Assembly (NCBI GenBank): GCA_948474755.1
Contig: CAOLHI010000022.1
Location: 434,001 to 498,000, forward strand
DNA length: 64,000 nt
Origin: Ctenosaura bakeri
Lineage: Eukaryota > Chordata > Lepidosauria > Squamata > Iguanidae
Direction of reading: 5' to 3'
Of the stretch, positions 12,344 through 23,589 are shown in pieces. Position numbers and translations under genes: made by a program. Numbering within the stretch: position 1 is the stretch's first letter; the number at the start of each line of letters is the position of its first letter. The notes under the pieces were generated by a model. That model was not told where the DNA came from. It was given only the letters and a program-made list of their open reading frames with translations, and ran no database searches.

Positions 12344-13076
12344 GTGTATTTGAAAACATTAAATTCTCACTCATTAAAGCAGAGTAATTTCTGAAAGTGT
12401 TTGTTGTGTTTGATGTTCTATTATATGTTAGTAATTGACAGTGTAATTAACAGAGCCAGTAAAGCTATTCACTTTAAAAGCCAGGTGTAGCCAGTTCATA
12501 GCAGAAAGCAGGACAATAAAACCTTATAATTTCCAAGCATGCAGGATTGAGACAAGCAGCTGCCCTGCAAGGTTTTCAGTCTTCTTCCTCCAAGCAGCAG
12601 TTTCCTGCACACACTGAAAGGCCCCTTCCCAAAGTCAAAGAGACTTCCAAAGTAACAGTCCATAAGGTACAAGGTACTGCTGCTGGAAGGACCGTGTCAG
12701 CAGAGATTTCCATCTATATAAATGAAGGTATGTTTGTGTATCTGAAAACCATGCCACTATGTTTCAAAGACTTGGAAGATCAATAAACTAGCAGCTCTGC
12801 CTGTGTTTAGTACATGAGTGAGATCACATCTGTGTAGAAGTGTGAACTGAGTTCATAGTGTAAACAGTTACTACCTGCAAAAGAAGCTGACTAAAGTAAT
12901 AAGAGCTGACCAGTAATAACACTGAATGGATTGTAGAATTAAGGTGCCCAGCTTATTACCTGCTGTATTCCAGTGCAACTGGGGGTGGGGGAAGCTTCTG
13001 GATCTGCATGAAAAAACACATCAGAAACATTTGCCTGTGAGGAAGTACCTGATGCATTGAAATGACCATTCACAAC

Positions 13077-13195
13077 CTCTGATCCTCCAGCTGTTCTGGA
13101 CTTCAACTGTCAGAAGCCTCCATTGGCCTCGTTGGTGATGATGGGTTTTGGGAGCTTAAGTCCCAAACAGTTAGAAGATCAAAGATTGAGAATGA
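13077..13195. mobile_element. Fold-back hAT-type fragment
   Basis: The left arm contains CTGTTCTGGACTTCAACTG and the right arm TGGGAGCTTAAGTCCCAAAC; the reverse complement of the right arm (GTTTGGGACTTAAGCTCCCA) aligns with the left arm. Reptile non-autonomous hAT elements of this palindromic type typically carry a 'GGACTACAACTCCCA' core, of which this is a decayed version. A similar copy lies at 58487-58622. Confidence 0.5.
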
Positions 13196-13789
13196 CTGCT
13201 TAAAAAAAACACATCAAACTTAAACAGGAGTTAATGTATAGAATTTTCTTTCTAGGTTTTTTTAAACTGTGCATTGTGTAGAGCAACACATTGGAGGTAC
13301 TGGATATAGGACCTATAATACAAAGCTCATGTGGAGTTTTAACAGACAAATGATGTTCTGGTAATACAATTGCAGAATTTTTCAGACTCCTTCATTTGCC
13401 TCTTTCCCTGTGGGAAGGAGCAAAATAATTGAATAGTAAAGAGGCTATGAAAATGGTTTTCAGTGAATAAATCTTAATACATAGCAAGGATATTAAAGGA
13501 TTAAAATGTCGAATTATTTACAAGAAGCATGTTTAAATTGATGCATATTGGGACCAAAAATCCCCAAGGTCACATAGATGCTGATTGGATCCAGCCTGGT
13601 GATAACTGACCCAGAAGAAGAATTTGGGATTGTAGTAGATAGCTTGATGGTTTAAAAAAGGGAGGGGAAAAGAAGGAAAATTCCATACATTGAGCACAAC
13701 TGGGAAAATAGAATCAAACAAAAAGTGTCCATCTTACATTGCCTTTACACAAAACTGTGGTTGAAAAACTCTTTGAATGCAATATACAG

Positions 13790-14413
13790 CTGTAGCCACT
13801 GTATCTCAAAAGGATATCATAGAGCTGGACAAGTTACAGAGAAGAACAACCAATGTGATCAGGTACATAGAGCAGCTCCCTTTTGAGGAAAGGTTACAAA
13901 GTCTGAGATTGTTTTGCTTTGAATAAAGTAAGTAGGGAAGACACAATAGAGTTTATAAAATGATGCATGGTGTATAGAGTGAATAAGGAGAGTCTTATCT
14001 ACACATGTGGAACACTTGAACCTGGGTTCATCCATCAAAGTTGCATGAAGGATGAGCTTTTCCACACAGGGCATAATTAAGTTGTAGGATTTGTTGTCCC
14101 ATGGTATCAGTGAAAAGCTCGTTCTCAAAGTCATGACCATCGTCATGAATGCCTTTGGAAGGGGCTTGGGCAAATTCATGGAGGATAAGGCTATAAATAG
14201 CTACTAATTATGATGACTGAATAATACTTTTAATATTGGAAGCATCATCCCACTGCAGATTAATTGTTGGGGTACATATATAAACAACATAAGAGGGTGC
14301 ATTTGTACCCACTTTCTCCCTTTGCTAAGATTACTGTTAAGCCGTTGAGCACATAGAATGCTAGACTAGATAGGCCTTTGGGCTTTTCTTACTAAGATCA
14401 CATTCTTCCATTC
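13790..14413 (+). mobile_element. CR1-type LINE 3' region, + orientation
   Basis: Landmarks include GAGCAGCTCCCTTTTGAGGA and AAAGGTTACAAAG early, then AATTCATGGAGGATAAGGCT and ATAAATAGCTACTAATTATG. It ends with GAATGCTAGACTAGATAGGC and TTTGGGCTTTTCTTACTAAG, the typical closing sequence of this CR1 branch in reptiles. Several internal deletions; no intact frame. The antisense copy at 39456-39645 belongs to the same branch. Confidence 0.75.
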
Positions 14414-14817
14414 ATTTGCATTTTATTTCAGGTCTTCCCACCTATAGATTTGTGATGCTTGGATCTTGTAAGATCTGAGGGTACCGAGATCTATTCTCAC
14501 CATTCCCATTTTAAAGGCTTGAACTCATGGGAGAAGCTGGTAGAATCATTTTATACATTTGCACAGGCTAATGGAGGTCAATCTATTCTCATTACATTGT
14601 GCATATTCTTATAATCACATTTCCTGCCTTATTGATAAATGTGGCTTGTGCATATAAATATGTAATATATGATGTGCCATAGCTACAGTAGGATATCAGA
14701 GGCATGGCAGTGAGGAAAGAACTACTGTCATGAAAACTAACCTTAAGAAGTGGTGAATACTGTTGAGTGTAAGCATTAATCTTTTAGGGTTAAGGCTCTT
14801 TCCATTCTAACAACACA

Positions 14818-14851
14818 AAACTGACCAATTTGTTTGTATATTGGTCAGTTT
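14818..14851. repeat. Perfect 12-bp hairpin
   Basis: AAACTGACCAAT (14818-14829) is followed after a 10-base loop by its exact complement ATTGGTCAGTTT (14840-14851). It lies in otherwise unassigned intron sequence. It may be the ends of a decayed mobile element or chance; no function is inferred. Confidence 0.7.
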
Positions 14852-16975
14852 ATCTGCTTATCTGTTTCAAAGTCCATTAGGGTGTGCTAGAATTAAGTAC
14901 ACTGTAAATGCCATAATCATGTTTCAGTTTTAGATCAACAGCAAAACTAAGTTAAGCACTTTAGGAAAAACAATCTTGAATTACTATCTTAAATGAAGAC
15001 TGTATTAAAATTGTACATATACTTCTTTTGTGTGTTTTGAACCAAGGATATTTAGTTACTGTATTTAAAGATCAAAAGCTTAAGCCTAGTATGTCTGCAA
15101 GTAATCATTTTAATGGCTGACATGCTAGCATCCATTAAATTTATTTTATGGATGGCTGTTACTTGATGTATAATGGATGTTTGTTTGTTCTAAAGTCTGA
15201 CCTTGTCTATAAAAACCAATTTAAAGATTTAAAGCCCTAAATGCAAATAATGCATTCAACACTATTTTATTGTGTAGCATGGGCCGGCGTGTCTATATGT
15301 GTAAAGGTTATTAGAAGATTAATTGGAACCGTTTACAGTAATGTTTGTGTTGCAGCCGATGGGTGGTTGGTTGGAGTAAGCTATCTTTACCATCAAAAAA
15401 ATACTGACAACCTTGAACTTGCAGGAGTATGCTTACGTACCTGTTAAATACAGTTGAGGAATATGTTTGATTCAGGCTGCTTTTTAAATACCTGGCTTAG
15501 AAGAGAAATGTTTGCAACCTAGCATGAGGCTGAATACATAATAGAATAGTCCTAGAAACTTTCTAGGGCTATTTAATATTTTGGATTTCTCTAGTCTTGA
15601 CATGACAGTTTTTGCCTCTGCACTTTTGATTCTGGAATGATTTCTAGCATAAGGACAAGCAGACTTCATTGTCAAGATAGTTGCCACTGCTCTTATCCTG
15701 GTGAAAAGAAGATTCGAGGAATTTACCAACTATGAAAAAGTAAACTGACAAATGCTTATATCTTTTCTAAATGCAGGTGATTGTAGCTCTGTTTGACTTT
15801 TAAAATAAAATATATGACTTGAGCTCAAACGGTCTGATGATAAGCAAACTGATAACCTCTTTTCAAATTCAGAATTCACTAGGTCACCTTTGGAAAGCAT
15901 AGTCCACATTGTTTTCCAGCTGAAATAGACCATCATTAGCATTTGTCTAAGGAAACTTAACCGGTCAGAATAAGGCAAATAACAGATGCTTTGGTTAGAA
16001 AAATTAAGAAATGTCCCTTTAACATGGAACAATATTATAACCACCTATGGTTACAGAGAAGGGTGCACACTAGAATTTGGATGAAATTATAATTAATTAA
16101 CAGGCAGCTAATAGCTTTAGTACTAGGAATGATATGGAGTTGTAGAAATCCTCTTAGTCAGTGGAGCACCAAATGGGAAAACATTGGTTGGCATTCAAAA
16201 GATACTGTAAAACAGTGGGAAGATTATTTGTTACATATTTGGCAACTGACTCAGAATCTGGGAGATTTCAGCAAGGATCCTATTGATGGATTTTGTCAAC
16301 ATAATGGTCCATAGCGCAGCTTTTGCAGGGATATGCAACAGCAGCAGGGGACAAGTCTTATTGTTTTGAGAGAAAACTGCCCACTCCAGCTCTTTTTCTC
16401 CATTACTATTATTTTCTTTCCTCCCAAGAACAACAGCTTTCTTTGCCTTCTCATGTTGTCACTCTCCTGCCATCTATGATGTTGTAGTTGTGGCAGTCAA
16501 AAGAATCTCAGTCTAAATATTTTTGGTCTTCAACCATCTTTACAATAATATATTGTAGCTGATGATTATTTTGTCCCAGTAGCTTTTCTTGTACAGGCAT
16601 ACCTTAGTTAACAAAACCTTTGACAAAGAAGATCCTTTTTAGAAAGGCTTTTTAAAGTTTGCTCAGCTTCCCCTTTCCCCCTTATCCTCTGTCTAGCTGT
16701 CCTCCTCACCACCACCACCACCATATTGGCTAGAGAAACACTTCCAGTGCCAGCTTGCAGCAACTTATCTGCAATAAAACAATGCAATAAAGCTTCAGTT
16801 GGGAAATAGTGGGATTGTGCTGTAGTCGATCCTACCATAGCTGTATGTTTGCACCAACAACAGACAAAGTAAACAGCAGCTGCCTCCAGAATCCCTTGCT
16901 GAGCATGAATGAACAAGCAAGAAAACAGAAAAAAAGGAGAGTGCGGCCTCACCAACTTCCACCAGCATGTCAAAA

Positions 16976-17272
16976 CAAGGGCCACCTAGTCCAACCCACT
17001 GCCATGTAAATATATACAACTAAAACACTCCTGAAAAATGCCCGTCCTGCCTCAGTATAAGAATATTCAAAGAAGGAGACTTCATCCTCCTCCATGGCAG
17101 TACATTCCACTGTCAAACAACTCTTATAGCAAAGTTTTTCCTAATGTTTAGGTGGAATCCCTTTTTACTTGTAATTTGAATCCATTGATACGTGTCCCCA
17201 TCTCTGGATCAGGAGAAACAAGTTCACTCCATCTTATACGTGACATTCTTTTAGATATTTAAAGATGGCTGT
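16976..17272 (-). mobile_element. CR1-type LINE, minus orientation, first half of a split copy
   Basis: Reads in antisense as the familiar CR1 3' region: CACCTAGTCCAACCCACTGC, then CATGGCAGTACATTCCACTG, TTCCTAATGTTTAGGTGGAA and GATATTTAAAGATGGCTGT. The copy stops at 17272, where an LTR begins, and resumes at 19356 with the next expected part of the same consensus. The GCTGT at 17268-17272 is repeated after the LTR. Confidence 0.8.
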
Positions 17273-17914
17273 TGTGTGGCAGGGAGGGAGAGCCTAACCA
17301 GGCCAGGGCCTGCATCTCCTTCTCCCCGTCTGCAGTAGCAGTGTCCCTTTAATCCTGCAATAGCACCCTGGCTCCCTCCCTTCCACTTATTCAACCCTGC
17401 TTTCCTTTTAAAAGCATCGCCTTTGTGGAAAAAGGGCAAGGCTTATCAATGGTTATTCAGAAAGGATTGATAACCTGTGGTAGCATGTTCTTATAAAAGT
17501 AAAACTGAAGAAAATACTCTGTTGAGCCAGAAATTATAAAAATAGAATGAACTCTTTGTTAAAATAACAAACAAGGAAAAAGGTTTTGGTTTTCCAAGAA
17601 TATTCAAACAAAATAAGATGTTTACCTAATTTCTTCAAATCATCACAATTAGGGATGGGACGAATCCAGAATTTTGCAAATCCTGATCCGAATCCCCGGA
17701 AGGTTCTGGGAATCCATGAATCTCGAATCTTTCAAATCCTTTTTTTTTTTTTAAGGGTTTTAAAAAGCAAGGGAAAGAAGGATAATCTTGGATAAGACAT
17801 CCTCTCTCAGCCTTAGCAAAAGCCTAGGCAAAGGCAAACCTCCTTCTGAAGAAATCTTCAGGACAATCATCATAGTTTTGCGTCAGAATCTCCCCAGATT
17901 GAAAATGACATGAA

Positions 17915-17981
17915 AGCCCTTTGTACACAGGCAGGAAAATGTGGATCAATCCCACATTTTCCTGTCTGTGTAAACAGGGCT
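17915..17981. repeat. Long hairpin inside the hAT element
   Basis: Left arm TACACAGGCAGGAAAATGTG (from 17924) pairs with the right arm ending at 17972, with one mismatch over about 21 bp and a 6-base loop around 17945-17950. Pairing resumes further out through AGCCCT (17915-17920) and AGGGCT (17976-17981). It probably formed as part of the element's sub-terminal fold-back structure. Confidence 0.85.
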
Positions 17982-18214
17982 ACGTACTACAGTACAGAGA
18001 TAATCCAGGTCAAAACTGGATTTTCTTTGCATAGTTCCTTATGGCATCCTGGGGTTTGTAGTCTGATGATGCACCAGCACACTTTGCCAGAGAAGGCTGT
18101 GACACCTTGTAAAACTACAAACCCTAGAATTGTGTATGAAAGAGCTTTGCAAGGGAGCTATGCAAAGGAATCTTTTTTCAGCTGTCCTTGAAATCTCAAG
18201 AAGACTGTACCTTC

Positions 18215-18470
18215 CAGTCAAGTCTCAAGTCTTGCAACAAGGAAGGCACTTTAAAAAACAACAACACCAACCTCTAACCCAGTCTCAATTCTGCACCCTG
18301 CAGTCTCAAGTCAAGTCTCAAATCCTGCAACAAGGCACCCAGCCTCTAGTCAGTCTCAAATCTTTACTCTCAAGTCAAGTCTCAAGTCCTGCAAGGGACT
18401 TTCAAGTCAAATCTCTAGTCCAATCTCAGTAATTCCCAATCCCTACCCTCCAGTCTCAAATCAAAAGAAT
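18215..18470. repeat. Irregular CAAGTCTCAAGTC repeat tract
   Basis: The motif AGTCTCAAGTC/AGTCAAGTCTCAA recurs many times, often followed by CTGCAACAAGG, at uneven spacing within the hAT element. It looks like slippage-driven expansion of a short motif and not a satellite array. It generates a non-biological open frame rich in Ser, Gln and Leu. Confidence 0.75.
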
Positions 18471-19355
18471 AGAGATTATCACCTTGCAGAGGGAGGCAGC
18501 CCAAGCAGGCACAGGCATGTCTTGTGGAAGGAGGTACGCTGGTCTACATGTGGCAATCACTGGATAAGATTGTGTGACCTTGCCCTCTGCCCCACTACTT
18601 CTGACAGGCATCAGACCCACTGACCCCGACATTTATACATACCACTGATTTTTCAGCACAGAAAATAGTGCTGAACTTAAATATTAAATGAACTTAAATA
18701 TTAAATGTTCAAATTAAATATATTAGAATACAACCCCAGATGTAATTTCTGAAATTGTTAACAAAGGCCATTATTACTCTCAAGGAAAAAACTCGCCTAC
18801 TTGCCATCTCTCCTTGTGTGTCTGGTCACCTATGTTTTCAGGCGTCCTGGTCTCCAACAAACTATTTGGTTGGTGGGTTCAAAAGATTTGGTTTGCCTAT
18901 TTTGGCACAGGGATTCGGATTTGCGAATCTTGAACCCCTGCTGAGGATTTAGTTGGCCCATCCCTAATCACAATATTCAAGAACAGGGCTTTCGTATGCA
19001 CGCACACACACACACACACCCCTTTGGCTTCCCTTAGCACAGAGATGTAATTCCCTACTCAGTTTCACTTTCTGACCCACTCAGAAGTGTTTTGGTTTCT
19101 TCTCCACTCCACACTCCAGACAGACCTTTTCCTGGGCAACCCCTTTGGTTGAAGGCTCTGATTTAAAGTTTTCTCTAAGAGTCTCACTGAAGGAAGCTAG
19201 AATCCAGCTCACGTTCCCTGTATATATGCTTTCTGCTGTCTCACCCACAGCCCCTCCCTCTTACTAGGGGTGCCTTTTGCTCAGAGCCAATCTGGTTATG
19301 TGACTACCTGTTATTAGGGTTGCTCTGCTAGCCACACCCCCTGGGTTCCATCACA

Positions 19356-19520
19356 GCTGTCAATTCACCTCTCAGGCTTCTCTTCTCCTAACTAAACATA
19401 TCAAACTCCTCAAATCTTTCCTCGTAAGATTTGGTTCCAGACCTTTCATCATCTTAGTTGCCCTACTCTAGATGCATTCCAGTTTGTCAATATCTTTCAT
19501 GAATTGTGAGTACATACCTG
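19356..19520 (-). mobile_element. CR1-type LINE, minus orientation, second half of the split copy
   Basis: Continues the copy interrupted at 17272: GTCAATTCACCTCTCAGGCT, then TCTCCTAACTAAACATATCA, GGTTCCAGACCTTTCATCAT and GCATTCCAGTTTGTCAATAT, in the order expected for antisense CR1. Ends near TTCATGAATTGTGAGTACAT; beyond that the similarity fades. Confidence 0.78.
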
Positions 19521-21215
19521 GATGCATTTTGAAAGATGCTTTCAAGTGGGCTCAAGAAGGTTCAACCTTTTTTTGTTTACTGACCTCACTGTTTCATTTC
19601 ATATGCGTATATTGTTAGCTTTGAATAAAAAGTTTACTGAATCATTTTGAACTGTTATATTTTGTATTGTAGGGATCTATCCCTATTCTTTCTTGTTTCT
19701 CCTGTTGGTGCCAAACTTTCTGTTAAAAAGTTAATCTGCTTTTTTACTTGAAGTATATCGGTATTGTTGTCAACAGAATGCACATTTCCTGAGTCGTATA
19801 TTCTTGAACTGGTGAAGGAACCATAACAGATCAAAACCTACAAATTGAGGCAATTCCCATCTCATCAAATTCCCATATTATCAAATCTAACCGAATATTA
19901 TACAGAAATGGTAGTTCCCAAATTTTGCTGTGAGTTGTTAGCCAAGTACCAAGATAATACAATAGAAGCATGCACGTGGAAATCGATCAGAGATGCTCCA
20001 TGGTGTTAGTTTCACATTCCAATTTGCCGTAAATTTATTTTAAAAAAAATGTCTTGATCTGTCCCATTGGCTAAAAGGTGTTACTCCAGTGAGATTTGTC
20101 TGTTCATGTGCAAGTGCTCTTTTAATCAGATATATGAATCAATCCTTTTGTGGGGATTTGAGGAGAATTGTCAACTGGCTCCGTTTATTTACTGCTTTGC
20201 CTCTAAAATGTTAAAGGGTAAATGGAAAGACAATATATACACTGTTCTTTGAATGTAATTCAGTACTTTTTTTTTCAGTACAGTTAAAAATGCATTGACT
20301 TTCTGTTGCGTCGAGACAGATTTGTAGTAGGAAATGATGGTGTAATTTTTTGAGGCAGAGATATTGTTCCACTGTTTCTAGTTTGAGGTGTGATCTTGAT
20401 AGCTTCTAAAAGAGACTCAATCTTTTTAAATATGACAACGCATTCTTACACTTCTTTTTTACCTGAGATCCAGTTAAAACAGAGGTCAGAAGGAAGATAT
20501 GTGGGCCAACAGGGCACAGAGTAAATTCATTTATAAACATAGGTTTCCCATGAACTTTGACCATGGAGTGACTCTGCCATAGTCTCATCCTAGGAAATGG
20601 AAATGAGCAGCTGAGCATGTAAGATAGTTCGTTCAATGCGTCTACTGTTAGCATTGGGAAGCAGTTTTTAAAAGAACCTTTTGCCTGTATCTTGGCTTTC
20701 ACAGCAGTGAATGAGTGGAGCCTAAGCAGCTGGCTATGCAGCCCTTGCTTATCACTTCAAAATACAACTCTTGTTTAGGAAGTAAGTTGCTGGTCTGTGT
20801 TGTAAACCTGCTGAGCAAAGGCTGCCATATATCTTATCCTGCAAAGCACCTGATTCCAGTGATGGTGATTCATAACCTGTTTTCAAGACATAAAGAGCTT
20901 TGAATGTGTTCCCTGGCAGTTTTGACTGTATGCAGATCTGGCATGATCATCCTATACTAACTAATCATCCTCAAACCAACTCAACTAACTTTTTGAGCAA
21001 TTTTTGAAATGTGGTAAGCAAAGCAGTCTGGCCCTGCTCATGGGTGCTTAATAATATTTTTCAATCTGACTATATTAATAGGAAAGGAGAGTTGTTTCTT
21101 ATTTTTAGTTCCCATTTATGATTCCAGAATCTTTGCTCTGGGATTCTTTGCTCTGTTGTTATCTTACCTGCAGCAGTTCTTAAATACTTTTTAAAACATT
21201 CTTTTTGAATTACAG

Positions 21216-21328
21216 GAGCTCCAGTTTCAAAGGCTCACCAGAGAGCTTGAGGTGGAAAGGCAAATTGTTGCCAGTCAGTTAGAAAGATGCAGGCTTGGAG
21301 CAGAATCACCGAGCATTGCAAGCACAAG
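21216..21328 (+). CDS. PKP4: PKP4 coding exon 2 (residues 43-79 and part of 80)
   Basis: The acceptor is AATTACAG and the donor AAG/GTACAC. The exon encodes [20 protein letters not shown] followed by [17 protein letters not shown], almost identical to known PKP4. With the end of exon 1 it makes the N-terminal coiled coil of the p120-catenin family (heptad pattern roughly residues 36-70: L, L, V, I, L, L). Length 113 nt; it enters in phase 0 and leaves two bases (AG) of a Ser codon for the next exon. An in-frame read-through continues into the intron to 21491 but is not conserved protein. Confidence 0.97.
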
Positions 21329-21639
21329 GTACACGTCCCAAGTGTCTTTATTTTCAAATTGTTGGCTAAATAATTACACTGTGCAAGGTCTTAACATCTA
21401 TTTTAATGTAAGCACAGCATATTCAGCATTGAGTGACTGTTGCTTTCATGTTTGCAATTTGGGACACATGTGTTTAGCTTTCTGTTTGTGATTGCTTGAT
21501 TTGTTATATTCACACATGGCACAATAGACAGCAAATGTACCATAAGTGTGGGTGGCTACTTATGACCACTTGTTAGAGATAAACTATTAATATCTCTGTA
21601 ACTTCTTGGTAAATAGTTATCAGGACAGCAGGGCTAAGT

Positions 21640-22055
21640 GGTAAGGGAAATTTTACTACTTCTGCTACTAACTGGTTGTGAAAGCTGCACAGTGAAGAAA
21701 ACTGATAGGAAGAGAATCAACTCATTTGAAATGTGGTTCTGGAGGATAGTTCTGCGGACACGACAGACTACCAAAAAGAAAGACAAATGGCCCAAGAGCA
21801 AATCAAGCTTGAACTGTCTCAAGAAGCCAAGATGACTACACTGAGACTGTCATACTGTGCATATATCATGTAAAGACATGACTCACTAGAAAAAACAATA
21901 ATATTTGGTAAGGTAGAAGGCAGTAGGAAAAGAGGCAAATCATATTGCAGGTGGATAGACTCAATCAAGGTGGCCATGATCCTGAGTCTGCAAGACCTGA
22001 GCAGGGCTGTTGATAACAGGGTGACAAGTCAGCTTGATGGCAATTAACAACTACT
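21640..22055 (+). mobile_element. LINE 3' fragment with decayed RT C-terminus
   Basis: The frame from about 21640 reads SCTVKKTDRKRINSFEMWFW then RIVLRT, close to the 'INAFEMWCWRR' passage found near the C-terminus of several LINE polyproteins. A later frame carries IMLGKVEGR-like and RWIDSI-like pieces separated by frameshifts. It ends AGCTTGATGGCAATTAACAA. The same 3' region is at 10620-10911. The clade (RTE, L2 or CR1-like) cannot be settled by eye. Confidence 0.65.
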
Positions 22056-23589
22056 ACTAATTGGAAGCAGGCATGTTGTCTTGCTTGTCAGGCTGTCACT
22101 TGATAAAGAGGATTGTGTTAGTTGTCCACAGTGAAAATTTAGAATTTAAGATCCAGATATTATTCTTCTCTGTATAGAAATGTAGTGAAGTGACTCACCA
22201 TGGTCCTGAATCTTGACTGTTCAGGCTCATCATATGCATAACACCTAAAGACTGTTGAACTGGTTTTTTGTGGGGTAGGGATGGGCTAGGAGTCTATGGG
22301 TTGCCTATAAAAGGAGAGAAGTGTATTTAATCTCGTGTGATTTTTATAAGGTTAATATTGAATGGTTTAGATAATATGCAAGTTTTATGCAGTCATACAA
22401 AACCTCTTTGCTGCTGCGTAGGTGCTCTTTGAAACAAAAGTTGGCTTCCAGATGTGGGCTTGTGTGGAAGCCATTAACAGCAGTTTCTTATTCAGATGTA
22501 ATAGGAAGCAATGGTTAACTACAGCTTCCTGGTTTGTTTTGCTGCTTATGATGAGAGGAGGAAGGTGGCTGTGTCTGAGTGCTTAAAGCCAGTACATGTC
22601 CTGACTTATTAAGCCAAGATTTCACTGTCTGAATGCAGCCACTGTTGTCTTCTTTGGTAAAGATTTAGCATGAAGATATGTTGGCCTTCTTCATTTTAAT
22701 GAAACGCTTACATGCCTCCAAGTGGTAATCTTAAATGTAATAAAGGATAATTACTATTTTTAAAATGAGCTTCCAATAAATTATTGCTGGAAAGTTAACA
22801 ATTGTTGTCTAATGAAGTCTGATTCAGCATCACATGGATATCTTTGTTTCTTGGGTTGTTTTTATGAATAAGTGGGCTGTCAAAAACAAAAACCGATTAA
22901 CATATAAAAGGAGTTATATTTTCAGTTATACTTGTCAACCCCATCTTCTGCTACCTTTCATTCTCAGCTGTAATCTAGGCTTTTGCTGGACTTTCTCTGT
23001 TTCTTGGTGATAACAATATCGGGTTATCAAATTCAGTTTCAGGGTTGAGCAAAATTATTTGCAACACCAAAGAATAATATAGTTAACCTCTTCCTCACTG
23101 TCTGTTGCTGCCTTGAGAAAGGGACCCTAAACTGGAGGCAACAACCAAATGGAAGGAAGAGAATGGCAGAAAAGAACATTTCTGTCCTAGCAGCTCCTTA
23201 ACACACCTCATATCCTAGTGCCTCTTTCCAACATGCCCTGCTTATGAACATTAGAGCATGTGGGTCAATAGCATTTGAATTATAGTGGTGAGCTGGATGA
23301 ATCTCTAGCTTGATGCAGCAAGTCAGTTCTTATCTGGTTATAAAGATGGGTTATATAGATGAGTTAAAACATGAAGCCTAATTCATTCTTCTTGAAAAGA
23401 AATGCCCTGTGTACACTGCCTGGATTTTGCATAAACACAGGAGGGACAATGTGTGGTAGAGTGCCTCTGTCAAGCCCTTCTATTACATGTATTATACAAG
23501 TTAATAAATTATAAGGCAGTTCACCAGTATGGGTGAGAAGAATCTGAACTACTGGAGTTTTCTCAGTGTCAACTCTGGGTCACTTCATG

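Larger units (their letters stand above)
17650..18966. mobile_element. Non-autonomous hAT element, 1317 bp, nested in the LTR
   Basis: The left end TAGGGATGGGACGAATCC and the reverse-complemented right end TAGGGATGGGCCAACTAAAT share a 10-bp terminal repeat. Flanking 8-bp duplications are identical: ATCACAAT at 17642-17649 and 18967-18974. Sub-terminal sequence on both sides is rich in AATCC/GGATT motifs. The interior contains a long hairpin (17915-17981), a second inverted pair around GGGTTTGTAGT / ACTACAAACCC (18051-18125) and irregular CAAGTCTC repeats (18215-18470). No transposase frame is visible. Confidence 0.88.
17273..19355 (-). mobile_element. Solo LTR (about 758 bp without its nested hAT) in a CR1 copy
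   Basis: The segment begins TGTGTGGCAGGG and ends GGGTTCCATCACA, the TG...CA borders of a long terminal repeat. It is flanked by identical 5-bp copies of GCTGT (17268-17272 and 19356-19360), as for retroviral or Gypsy-type integration. No internal gag/pol is present, so it is a solo LTR left by recombination. On the minus strand it starts TGTGATGGAACCCAGGGGG and has GCATATATACAGGGAACG as a possible TATA region about 130-150 bp in, which favours minus orientation; this is tentative. A hAT element sits inside at 17650-18966. Confidence 0.75.
3435..21215 (+). other. PKP4: PKP4 intron 1 (between coding exons 1 and 2)
   Basis: This intron of about 17.8 kb starts GTATAT and ends AATTACAG. It carries the mobile elements listed separately. 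Stretches where I see nothing identifiable are 3852-5691, 6231-6498, 6705-8589, 8936-10619, 11259-11881, 12352-13076, 13196-13789, 14414-16975 and 19521-21215. In 6840-6960 a short passage resembles an old reptile repeat, too weak to name. No second gene, tRNA or other RNA gene is visible on either strand. Confidence 0.85.

Noticed and set aside
16129..16314. 61-codon open frame with Trp-rich sequence
   Set aside because: No recognisable domain, no splice signals and no repeat match; treated as chance.
16589..16640. ACAGGCATACCTTAGTTAAC, similar to one end of a mariner-type element
   Set aside because: I found no matching inverted end within a plausible distance, so the element and its borders could not be supported.
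18130..18432. Ser/Gln/Leu-rich open frame
   Set aside because: Translation of the CAAGTCTC repeat tract in the hAT element; no domain and no conservation expected.
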